Shown here in pieces: positions 9,944 to 17,390 of a stretch of 41,279 nucleotides of DNA. The notes below the pieces were generated by a model. It ran no database searches. It was not told the DNA's origin and saw only the letters and a program-made list of their open reading frames with translations. Numbering within the stretch: the stretch's first letter is position 1; the number at the start of each line of letters is the position of its first letter. A program made the translations under genes and the position numbers. This stretch comes from Parabacteroides distasonis (GTDB lineage: Bacteria; Bacteroidota; Bacteroidia; Bacteroidales; Tannerellaceae): the NCBI GenBank assembly GCA_015060925.1, contig SUXM01000022.1, positions 1-41,279 of the forward strand, read 5' to 3'.

Positions 9944-9949
9944 ACAACT

Positions 9950-11374
9950 ATGGATATTACCTCTATTTTTCAAATGAACCAGGAATTAAGTCTGGTATTC
10001 GTATTCCTGTTGACGTTTGTTTTGGATTTATTCCTTCCCGAACGACTTCGCAACTGGTTGTGTCCTGCAGCTTGCATCTTATTAGGTATCCAATTAGTTG
10101 CTAACATTTGGCCTAAAGAAGCTGTTCTTTTTGGTGGTATGTATCACTCTACTCCGATGGGTTCTGTGATGAAAAGCATCCTTTCTTTAGGAACGATTCT
10201 TGTGTTTATGCAAAGTAAAGACTGGTTAAATCGCCCGGATGCTAAACACAAAGCCGGAGAGTTTTATGTCTTAACTTTGAGTACTCTTGTCGGAATGTAT
10301 TTCATGATCAGTGCCGGACATTTCTTACTCTTCTTCATTGGTTTAGAGTTAGCAACAGTTCCTATGGCATGTTTGATTACTTTCGATAAATACAAAGGAT
10401 TCAGTGCTGAAGCCGGAGCTAAGTTTATCCTATCAGCGTTATTCTCAAGTGGTATCTTTTTGTATGGTATCTCTATGATTTATGGCACAATAGGTACACT
10501 TTATTTTGAAGACATACCGGCAGGTTTAAATGGTAGTCCGCTACAAATTCTATCGTTGGTATTCTTCTTTACCGGATTAGCCTTTAAAATCAGTTTGGTT
10601 CCTTTCCATTTATGGACAGCCGACACATACCAAGGTGCACCTACCAGTGTGACAGCTTATCTATCTGTCATTTCCAAAGGTGCTGCCGCTTTTGCCCTTA
10701 TGACCATCTTAGTCAAGGTGTTTGGTTCAATGACAACTCAATGGAGTCAGATGCTTGCTATTGTCATAGTCATCACCATTACAATAGCCAACCTATTTGC
10801 CATCCGTCAAAACCATTTGAAACGCTTCATGGCTTTCAGTAGTGTATCACAAGCAGGCTACATTATGTTGGCTGTTTTAGCCGGGACACCTCAAGGGATG
10901 GCCTCTCTTGTTTATTATATCATTGTATATATCGTTGCAAACTTAGCCGTATTCGGAGTAATAAATGCAATAGAACATCACACATTGCATGGAAAAATGG
11001 ATCGTAATGATTATAATGGATTGTATCAAACCAATCCTAAATTAACTATGGTCATGACATTAGCGCTATTTTCATTAGCAGGTATCCCACCGTTTGCCGG
11101 ATTCTTCAGTAAGTTCTTCATCTTTGCTGCAGCATTCAACAGTGGATACTATCTTATTGTTTTCATCGCTTTGGTCAATACAATCATTTCACTTTACTAC
11201 TATCTACTGATTGTCAAAGCGATGTTTATTACACCTAATGACCAACCGATTGCCTATTTTAAAAGCAATACATCCATGCGTATTTGCCTGGTGATTTGTT
11301 TGGCCGGTATCATCCTATTAGGTATCGTAAGCAATGTATATCAAATCATCAACGACACAGCAGCATCATTTTGA
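9950..11374 (+). CDS. nuoN: NADH-quinone oxidoreductase subunit N
   Basis: A 474-residue antiporter-like membrane subunit next to NuoK in the arm. The ND2-type signature [35 protein letters not shown] is present, as are the glutamate in [13 protein letters not shown] and the C-terminal [13 protein letters not shown] motif. It is the last gene of the operon and ends just before a strong terminator shared with the convergent dehydrogenase gene. No nuoE, nuoF or nuoG gene or remnant occurs between nuoCD and nuoH or after nuoN. Confidence 0.95.
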   Translation: MDITSIFQMNQELSLVFVFLLTFVLDLFLPERLRNWLCPAACILLGIQLVANIWPKEAVLFGGMYHSTPMGSVMKSILSLGTILVFMQSKDWLNRPDAKHKAGEFYVLTLSTLVGMYFMISAGHFLLFFIGLELATVPMACLITFDKYKGFSAEAGAKFILSALFSSGIFLYGISMIYGTIGTLYFEDIPAGLNGSPLQILSLVFFFTGLAFKISLVPFHLWTADTYQGAPTSVTAYLSVISKGAAAFALMTILVKVFGSMTTQWSQMLAIVIVITITIANLFAIRQNHLKRFMAFSSVSQAGYIMLAVLAGTPQGMASLVYYIIVYIVANLAVFGVINAIEHHTLHGKMDRNDYNGLYQTNPKLTMVMTLALFSLAGIPPFAGFFSKFFIFAAAFNSGYYLIVFIALVNTIISLYYYLLIVKAMFITPNDQPIAYFKSNTSMRICLVICLAGIILLGIVSNVYQIINDTAASF

Positions 11375-11388
11375 TTAAATGAACAAAT

Positions 11389-11426
11389 AAAAAATTAGGG
11401 GACACTAACCTGTCCCCTAATTTTTT
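11389..11426. terminator. Bidirectional terminator between nuoN and the SDR gene
   Basis: A near-perfect stem of about 16 bp (11389-11404 with 11411-11426; core TTAGGGGACA) has a 6-nt CTAACC loop, A-tracts on the left and T-tracts on the right, so it can work on either strand. Its right arm contains the TAG stop of the dehydrogenase gene (11417-11419). Confidence 0.9.
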
Positions 11427-12208
11427 TCCAAAATACGTTTGATTACCGGAATCTTTAAGATGGGAAGCAGAGCATAAGCCGGCAATAATCGACATAACCC
11501 AATTTCTACACAAGTCAACACTCCAGGAATACATCTTCGTTTACGTCCGAACATAGCCTGTAATCCTCTTTTCGCCAAATACTGCGCCGATGTCATAAAT
11601 CCTATTTTACGCAACAAAGATCTTTTCCTCTCATCCAACTGATAGAGAGGTGTATCAACCGCCCCTGGAAAAACAGTTGTGACACTCACTCCATAAGGAC
11701 GAAGTTCATACCACAATGATTGTCCGAAGTTTTTCAAAAAAGTTTTTGTTGCCCCATATAAAGAGATTGTTGGATATGGAAGCCAGGCAGCCATAGATGA
11801 CATAAGTAAAATATATCCTTCCCGACGTATAGACATATCTGCAGCAAACAAACGGCATAATTTAGCCGGTGTCGTACAATGAAGTGTAATGATTCGATCT
11901 ATACCCTCCTCTTTCGCATTAACCAACCGACCAAAATGTAAGATACCAGCATTAGTGACCAAGATATGAATGGGAAAGCCCTGTTTCTGACACCAATCAT
12001 AAACCTTTTGAGCCGAATCTGTTTGTGACAAATCAGCATACAAAGGCCATACCTCCACTCCATACATAGAATGAATCTCCTCCGCCACACGCCTATTCTC
12101 CTCTTCCTGATTACTTACAATCACCAAACGGTATCCCTTCTCGGCCAATTGACGGGCATATTCTAATCCAATACCAGATGAAGCGCCTGTAATAAGTGCA
12201 TATTTCAT
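11417..12208 (-). CDS. Short-chain dehydrogenase/reductase (SDR family)
   Basis: A 263-residue NAD(P)-dependent oxidoreductase with a Rossmann fold. The cofactor motif TGASSGIG is at residues 7-14, the NAG motif at VTNAGILHFG, the catalytic Ser in LLMSSMAAWLP, and the YxxxK pair in SLYGATKTFLKNF (about residues 150-155). The FPGAVDTPLY stretch is typical of classical SDRs of the DltE/YqjQ type. The hydrophobic C-terminus (LLPAYALLPILK) may associate with membrane. Substrate cannot be told from sequence. It converges on nuoN and is divergent from the GH106 gene at 12298; no functional link to either is evident. The ATG at 12208 is supported by immediate entry into the Rossmann strand (MKYALITGAS). 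Confidence 0.9.
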   Translation of the reverse strand: MKYALITGASSGIGLEYARQLAEKGYRLVIVSNQEEENRRVAEEIHSMYGVEVWPLYADLSQTDSAQKVYDWCQKQGFPIHILVTNAGILHFGRLVNAKEEGIDRIITLHCTTPAKLCRLFAADMSIRREGYILLMSSMAAWLPYPTISLYGATKTFLKNFGQSLWYELRPYGVSVTTVFPGAVDTPLYQLDERKRSLLRKIGFMTSAQYLAKRGLQAMFGRKRRCIPGVLTCVEIGLCRLLPAYALLPILKIPVIKRILEKN

Positions 12209-12212
12209 AAAA

Positions 12213-12220
12213 CAAAGATA
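12213..12220 (-). promoter_or_regulatory. Possible -7 box for the SDR gene, very close to its start codon
   Basis: Read on the minus strand this is TATCTTTG, a match to TAnnTTTG, only 4 nt before the ATG. If used, the transcript would be essentially leaderless. No TTTG-like -33 box is seen at the usual distance, so support is limited. Confidence 0.3.
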
Positions 12221-12239
12221 GGAGTTTTTTTAACAGATG

Positions 12240-12271
12240 TTTGCGGTATCAACCAATTCTCTCTATTTTTG
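12240..12271 (+). promoter_or_regulatory. Bacteroidetes-type promoter for the long GH106 gene
   Basis: TTTG at 12240-12243 and TATTTTTG at 12264-12271 are separated by 20 bp, matching the TTTG-N19-21-TAnnTTTG layout of the Bacteroidetes primary sigma factor. It lies 26 bp upstream of the ATG at 12298. Confidence 0.7.
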
Positions 12272-12297
12272 GGGAATAAACAATAAAACAAACAATC

Positions 12298-15200
12298 ATG
12301 AAAAGACTACCGATACTCATACTTAGCCTGTTGACAATCACCCACTCCATTAGTTGGGGACAATCTCAAAAAAACAAAGGTTATCCTGAACGAGGAGAGA
12401 CATTAGATGTTCTTCCCGGTTTTCAAAATCCTCCCAAAGGGTACGGAAATGTACCTTTCTACTGGTGGAGTGGGGACCATTTAACCAAAGAGCGGTTAAA
12501 AGAACAATTAGATACCTTGGCCTCTTCAGCTACAGATGGATTTGCAATCAGTTATATCCATACAGATCCTCGTACAGACACTATCTTTAATAAAAACGGA
12601 TATGGCCTTTATGGAAAAACAGAACCGGGTGAACCGGCAGTATTCTCTGAAGAATGGTGGGACATCTGGAAATGGTTCTCTAAAGAGTGTGCCGTTCGTG
12701 GATTAGGAGCCGGCTTGGATGATTACACTGTCGGATGGATTGGAAACGGTTATTACCCCGATGAAGTAGATACATGCAAGACTTTCCAAGACTATTTAGG
12801 TAGCCTGGATATTCAAGTCATACCTGTTCAAAACAACGAAATATTTCAATATGAGATACCCGAACATTTCATTTCAGCAGTCGCATGGCCCGGGAACATC
12901 AACTTGGCCTCTTTTATCCAAAAAAGGAAGATTCGCTGGAAAGTTCCGGCTGGAGAAAGAAAAAAGGTTTATATAATGAAAGCCAAAAAGGGATATATCC
13001 TACATCCGGAATATGGGAAAGCATTGGTTGACTCTTACTTCAACCGTTTTGAAAATAAAATGGATGCAACAGAAAGAGAGGGCATGAACTACTTTTTCCA
13101 AGATGAGCTCTCCTATCCCCTTAATATGGCATCTTGGTCCAGCGACTTTCAAGAAGAATTCAAAAAACGTAAAGGATATGACATCACCCCCTATTTGGCT
13201 GCGCTAAAAGAATATATTGGTCCAACCACACCTAAAATCCGTCTGGACTATGCAGAGGTCTTGATGGATCTCGCAGAAGAGCGTTATTTCAAACCTATTT
13301 ATGATTGGCATGCCCAACGAGGATTGATGTATGGAAGCGATAATTTAGGTCGTGGTTTACGCCCATTAGCTTATGTAGATTATTTCCGGGCAAATAGTTG
13401 GTATACTGCACCGGGGAACGATGCCCCTTCACGTGGTTCCAGTTTCATCCAAACCAAAGTATCCAGTTCGATTGCCCATCTATACAACCGTCCACGAACC
13501 TGGCTGGAAGCGTTCCACAGTATGGGATGGGGAAGTTCCGGAGAATGGCTGACCCAACAGATTGACCATCACTTCATGGCCGGCGGTAACTTAGTCTGTA
13601 TGCACGGACTTTATTACTCCACACACGGAGGTTGGTGGGAATGGGCACCCCCCTGTTTCCATTTCCGTATGCCCTATTGGCCACACATGAAAACCTGGCT
13701 GAACTATACCGAACGTATGAGTTATCTGCTAAGTCAAGGAGATCATGTCTGTGACATAGCTTTGATGTACCCGACAGAATCGATGCAAGCCTATCCGGAA
13801 GCTACTACGCATACAACCTTCAACTTAGCAAGTCGTTTAAGCGATGCCGGGTTGGATTATGACTTCCTTGATTTCCGTTCACTACGAGATGCGAACATCA
13901 AAGAAAAAGCGTTACACATCACAAACGAACGTTATAAAGTGATGATCATTGCCGGTATGCAAGCTATGCATTATTCATCCCTTCTAAAACTACGTGATTT
14001 CTATCGTGCAGGCGGTATCGTTTTAGCAACAGGCGACCTACCTAAGGCCAGCAGTCGTGAGGGAGAACAAGATCAAGAGGTGGATGCAATTCTTAAAGAG
14101 CTATTTGGATTAACAGCTACCGAAGCAGAGGCCGGAAAGAACGGACAAAAACAGACCAACACCGCACAAGGTATCGGTTGGTATATTGCTGACGGTTCTA
14201 TCGAAAAACAAATACCACAACTTATCACACCGGACTTCATACCAAATGCCAAAGGAGGAAAAGTCATGCACCGAAAAGCAGGTCCACGTGATATATACAT
14301 GGTCATGAATGTAGAGAAAGGTTCTGAATGTTTCTTCCGAAGCAAGGGGAAAGTGGAACTATGGGATGCCAACGATGGCTCTGTACAACCTTACCCCATT
14401 GTCAGACAAGATGAAAAAGGAACTTGGTTAAAATTAGACAAAGAATACACCAATTCCTACCTGATAGTATTCTCTCCGGGTGAACCGTTGATTGCCTCAA
14501 AAACAGAAAAGACTCCAACTCCTACCTACCAAATCCAATACGATGGCAAATGGGAAGTAGAATTACTCCCAACTCTCAACAACAAATGGGGAGACTTCCG
14601 TCTACCAGCATCCAACGAATTTATTGGCGCAGAAGCCCGTTTCTTCCGCTTCAAACCAGAAAGTGAATCACCCAAACATTGGGCATCTCCCCAGTTTGAT
14701 GACCAAGAATGGGATGAGGGCATTTACGGATATGGTGCTATCGCAGAAACACGTTCTGATTCATGTCTTAACTGGGAAACGATTCCTTTCTCCTGGCAAT
14801 ATGGTGTATGGGACAATCCGGGTTCACAGGGTTACCATGGTCTCAAAAGTAAAGTAAGCGATGCTTTCTTTATTTTAGATAAAGGAGGAAATCAACAATT
14901 CAGAACTTACGTTTATGTATCTCAAGAAGGTGTTTACCGCATTGAACAGACTCAAGTTATGGCTGATAAATTACTTATTGACAATCAAGCTATAACGGCT
15001 AATGAAATCCGACTAACACAAGGATGGCATTCATTATGCGCAGAATATCTGAATACAACAAAAACAAATTATAAAAACAAGACCGGAGCATTCCGTGACT
15101 TCCGCCCAAGAGGAGCGGTCGTTCTTTTACCGGTTAGTTCCACTTTACCTCCCAAACCTTCTATTTACGCAGAAGAAGTAGCCATGGTTTGGACTCATGC

Positions 15201-15873
15201 AAACCATTTACCATTTGATCCATACCAAGGTAAATACAAACGATGGAACTACCGCTTCCGTTCTGTTCCCGGATTGGAAGAGATGACATTTGCGCTCAGA
15301 GGTACCGATTTAAAAGTATGGGTAGATGGCCAAGAGTTGCCTACATCGGCTATTCAAACAATAGACAAAAAGTCTGATGAAATCAACTTCTATCAAGTTG
15401 CATTACCGGAAAAGGAACAAAAAATCAGAGAGATTGCCTTCTCTGTTACCGCACATACCGGATACCAAGGAACTGCCGTCATAGCCGAACCGGTTAAATT
15501 AAAAACGGGTAAAGGGTTATTACATGCCGGTGATTGGTCTAAAACAGGAGCTCTGCGTTGTTACTCCGGAGGTATGATTTACAAGAAAAGTTTCCAAATC
15601 AATAAAGAGCAGCAACAAAACAACATAGAGTTAGACTTAGGCAATGTCATAGCCACTTGCGAAGTTAAAGTAAATGGAAAACCGATGGGTATATTAATGA
15701 GCCCACCTTACCGGTTGAACATTACTCCTGCCATCCAAGAAGGTGCGAACGAGATTGAAGTTTTGGTATATAGCACATTGGCCAACCACTATCAAACTCA
15801 ACCTACCCCCTACCGAGGAGATCCACAAGCCGGCTTAATCGGCCCTGTTACACTCTCCTTCTTTAAGAAATAA
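12298..15873 (+). CDS. Large exported GH106-like glycoside hydrolase (putative alpha-L-rhamnosidase)
   Basis: A 1191-residue protein with a Sec signal peptide (KRLPILILSLLTITHSISWG). The opening GFQNPPKGYGNVPFYWWSGDHLTKE and the acid-bearing block FFQDELSYP...EEFKKRKGYDITPYL (~residues 265-300) match the GH106 core seen in the two shorter paralogues here. TWLEAFHSMGWG (~residue 400) is the probable second acidic site. The protein is over 200 residues longer than the paralogues, with an added beta-sandwich-like stretch at ~760-960 before the C-terminal galactose-binding-like domain ending QAGLIGPVTLSFFKK. GH106 enzymes remove non-reducing alpha-L-rhamnose; substrate here is inferred. It has its own promoter on the opposite strand from the other GH genes and converges on fucO. 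It lacks the twin-arginine signal of the shorter paralogues. Confidence 0.8.
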   Translation: MKRLPILILSLLTITHSISWGQSQKNKGYPERGETLDVLPGFQNPPKGYGNVPFYWWSGDHLTKERLKEQLDTLASSATDGFAISYIHTDPRTDTIFNKNGYGLYGKTEPGEPAVFSEEWWDIWKWFSKECAVRGLGAGLDDYTVGWIGNGYYPDEVDTCKTFQDYLGSLDIQVIPVQNNEIFQYEIPEHFISAVAWPGNINLASFIQKRKIRWKVPAGERKKVYIMKAKKGYILHPEYGKALVDSYFNRFENKMDATEREGMNYFFQDELSYPLNMASWSSDFQEEFKKRKGYDITPYLAALKEYIGPTTPKIRLDYAEVLMDLAEERYFKPIYDWHAQRGLMYGSDNLGRGLRPLAYVDYFRANSWYTAPGNDAPSRGSSFIQTKVSSSIAHLYNRPRTWLEAFHSMGWGSSGEWLTQQIDHHFMAGGNLVCMHGLYYSTHGGWWEWAPPCFHFRMPYWPHMKTWLNYTERMSYLLSQGDHVCDIALMYPTESMQAYPEATTHTTFNLASRLSDAGLDYDFLDFRSLRDANIKEKALHITNERYKVMIIAGMQAMHYSSLLKLRDFYRAGGIVLATGDLPKASSREGEQDQEVDAILKELFGLTATEAEAGKNGQKQTNTAQGIGWYIADGSIEKQIPQLITPDFIPNAKGGKVMHRKAGPRDIYMVMNVEKGSECFFRSKGKVELWDANDGSVQPYPIVRQDEKGTWLKLDKEYTNSYLIVFSPGEPLIASKTEKTPTPTYQIQYDGKWEVELLPTLNNKWGDFRLPASNEFIGAEARFFRFKPESESPKHWASPQFDDQEWDEGIYGYGAIAETRSDSCLNWETIPFSWQYGVWDNPGSQGYHGLKSKVSDAFFILDKGGNQQFRTYVYVSQEGVYRIEQTQVMADKLLIDNQAITANEIRLTQGWHSLCAEYLNTTKTNYKNKTGAFRDFRPRGAVVLLPVSSTLPPKPSIYAEEVAMVWTHANHLPFDPYQGKYKRWNYRFRSVPGLEEMTFALRGTDLKVWVDGQELPTSAIQTIDKKSDEINFYQVALPEKEQKIREIAFSVTAHTGYQGTAVIAEPVKLKTGKGLLHAGDWSKTGALRCYSGGMIYKKSFQINKEQQQNNIELDLGNVIATCEVKVNGKPMGILMSPPYRLNITPAIQEGANEIEVLVYSTLANHYQTQPTPYRGDPQAGLIGPVTLSFFKK

Positions 15874-15885
15874 AGTTTCACAAAT

Positions 15886-15923
15886 AAAAAAAGGCATCTA
15901 ATTGAATTTAGATGCCTTTTTTA
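15886..15923. terminator. Bidirectional terminator between the GH106 gene and fucO
   Basis: The stem pairs AAGGCATCTA (15891-15900) with TAGATGCCTT (15909-15918), extended by flanking A and T tracts, with an 8-nt loop. It lies 13 bp after the GH106 stop and 38 bp from the fucO stop, and fits termination of both convergent genes. Confidence 0.88.
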
Positions 15924-15960
15924 TCGTTTGTTTAACCTAAAAATAATTTACTTCAATTAA

Positions 15961-17115
15961 TTATAAAACTTTTTTGTATAAATCTAAAATAATTTCTTCT
16001 GTTACTTCACGCGGATTACCCGGTGTACAAACATCAGTAATAGCAGAAGCAGCCAAACGAGGCAAATCTTCTTCTTTTATACCCAAATCAGTCAAATGCT
16101 GTGGAATACCAACCTTAATAGATAAAGCCTTCACAGCTTCAACAGCAGCAGTAGCAGCCTCTTCCTGGGTCATACCTTCTTTATAGACTTTCATAGCCTT
16201 AGCAATCTCTACATATTTCGGTAGAGCTGCCGGAGCGTTGAATTCCATAATAGTCGGTAACAATAACGCATTCGCAACACCGTGAGGGATATCAAAAATT
16301 GCTCCCAATGGATGAGCCATACCGTGAACCACACCTAAACCAACATTAGAGAACGCCATACCAGCAATGTACTGTGCAACAGCCATACCGTTACGAGCCT
16401 CAGCGTTAGTTGGTTCAAATACAGCAGTTTCCAAATAACGGGCAATCATCTCAATCGCCTTAATTTCAAACATGTCACTCATTTCCCATGCACCCTTGGT
16501 GATTAAACCTTCAATTGCATGAGTCAATGCGTCCAGACCAGTAGCAGCTGTAAGTCCCTTCGGCAAAGTGTACATCAATTCAGCATCGACAATAGCAATC
16601 GCCGGAATGTCATTCGGATCGACACAAACCATTTTCTTATGGTTTTCTTCATCCGTAATCACATAGTTGATTGTTACCTCAGCAGCAGTACCTGCAGTAG
16701 TCGGCAATGCGATGATAGGAATTGATTTTTTCTTTGTCGGAGCTACACCTTCCAAAGATACGACATCGCTAAACTCAGGATTGTTGGTAATGATACCAAT
16801 TGCTTTAGATGTATCGATAGACGAACCACCACCGATAGCCAAAATAAAGTCAGCACCCGAATTAGCAAATGCCTCTACACCGGCCTTTACATTGCTTACA
16901 GTAGGATTCGGTTTGATTTCGCTAAAGATTTCGTACGGGATATCAGCAGCTTCCAGTACTTTCAACACCTTGTCAGCGACACCAAATTTCAACAAATCCT
17001 TGTCTGTAGCCACAAAAGCCTTGTGTAAGCCCAAACGTCTAATTTCATCCGGCAACACTTGACGCGCTCCCGGACCGAAGTACGATACTTCGTTTAATAC
17101 GAATCTGTTTACCAT
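15961..17115 (-). CDS. fucO: Lactaldehyde reductase (iron-containing alcohol dehydrogenase, FucO type)
   Basis: A 384-residue group III metal-dependent alcohol dehydrogenase. It resembles E. coli FucO along its whole length, from MVNRFVLNEVSYFGPGA through IPTTAGTAAEVTINYVITDE-like and PNDIPAIAIVDAEL segments to the CTPGNPREVT end. The NAD-binding GGGSSIDTSKA motif is near residues 95-105. The iron ligands expected for FucO are present as Asp195, His199, His264 and His278. FucO reduces L-lactaldehyde, the aldolase product of rhamnulose-1-P or fuculose-1-P, to L-1,2-propanediol and regenerates NAD+ under anaerobiosis. Its place beside GH106 genes points to rhamnose catabolism (inference). It is separated from GH3 by a terminator and has its own promoter and a repeat cluster upstream. 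Confidence 0.92.
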   Translation of the reverse strand: MVNRFVLNEVSYFGPGARQVLPDEIRRLGLHKAFVATDKDLLKFGVADKVLKVLEAADIPYEIFSEIKPNPTVSNVKAGVEAFANSGADFILAIGGGSSIDTSKAIGIITNNPEFSDVVSLEGVAPTKKKSIPIIALPTTAGTAAEVTINYVITDEENHKKMVCVDPNDIPAIAIVDAELMYTLPKGLTAATGLDALTHAIEGLITKGAWEMSDMFEIKAIEMIARYLETAVFEPTNAEARNGMAVAQYIAGMAFSNVGLGVVHGMAHPLGAIFDIPHGVANALLLPTIMEFNAPAALPKYVEIAKAMKVYKEGMTQEEAATAAVEAVKALSIKVGIPQHLTDLGIKEEDLPRLAASAITDVCTPGNPREVTEEIILDLYKKVL

Positions 17116-17144
17116 GGTAATTTTTAAAATTATATGATCGGGAA

Positions 17145-17174
17145 CAAATTTATAATAAAATTTAGAAAGTCAAT
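17145..17174 (-). promoter_or_regulatory. Candidate fucO promoter
   Basis: On the minus strand, TAAATTTG (17145-17152) matches the -7 box TAnnTTTG. ATTG (17171-17174), with TTG 18 bp upstream of that box, is a plausible -33 element. The start codon lies 29 bp further on, and transcription would begin near 17138. Confidence 0.5.
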
Positions 17175-17207
17175 CATATTCTCTTAAATAATTAATACTT
17201 CACTTTA

Positions 17208-17265
17208 TTACCTCCGACATAATTGGAGATTACATCGGAGGTATTTTGAATTACGTCGGAGGTAA
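17208..17265 (-). repeat. Cluster of three 17-bp elements upstream of fucO (candidate operator)
   Basis: Two direct copies of ATTACRTCGGAGGTA (17229-17243 and 17250-17264) are exactly 21 bp apart. A third copy lies inverted at 17208-17224 and matches the complement of 17249-17265 at 16 of 17 positions. Centres are at about 17216, 17236 and 17257, so all three face the same side of the helix, two turns apart. They lie 34 bp upstream of the candidate -33 box, a sensible activator position. Two direct 17-bp half-sites at 21-bp spacing is the classic AraC I1-I2 geometry, so an AraC-type rhamnose or fucose regulator is one candidate (inference). The outer inverted pair could also form an 11-bp stem with a 36-nt loop. 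Confidence 0.7.
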
Positions 17266-17308
17266 ATTAGAAGAATATCATAACTCTTTTCAAATGTTCA
17301 AACAGATA

Positions 17309-17346
17309 AAAAAGGAGGAAACAGCCTTAGCCATTTCCTCCTTTTT
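17309..17346 (-). terminator. Terminator after the GH3 gene
   Basis: A 13-bp perfect stem (17309-17321 with 17334-17346; core AAGGAGGAAA) has a 12-nt loop and T-tracts on both strands. It is 45 bp past the GH3 stop on the minus strand and isolates fucO from the upstream GH operon. Confidence 0.88.
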
Positions 17347-17390
17347 ATTTGTGACAGCCTTAACGGCTTTAAGAGATTTATTAGAATTTC

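Noticed and set aside
16667-17062. 131-codon open frame on the plus strand inside fucO
   Set aside because: It is antisense to a gene with clear full-length homology, has no recognisable domain and is explained by codon bias of fucO.
17208-17265. Inverted repeat as a rho-independent terminator
   Set aside because: The outer stem would need a 36-nt loop and has no T-run, and a much better terminator for GH3 lies at 17309-17346.
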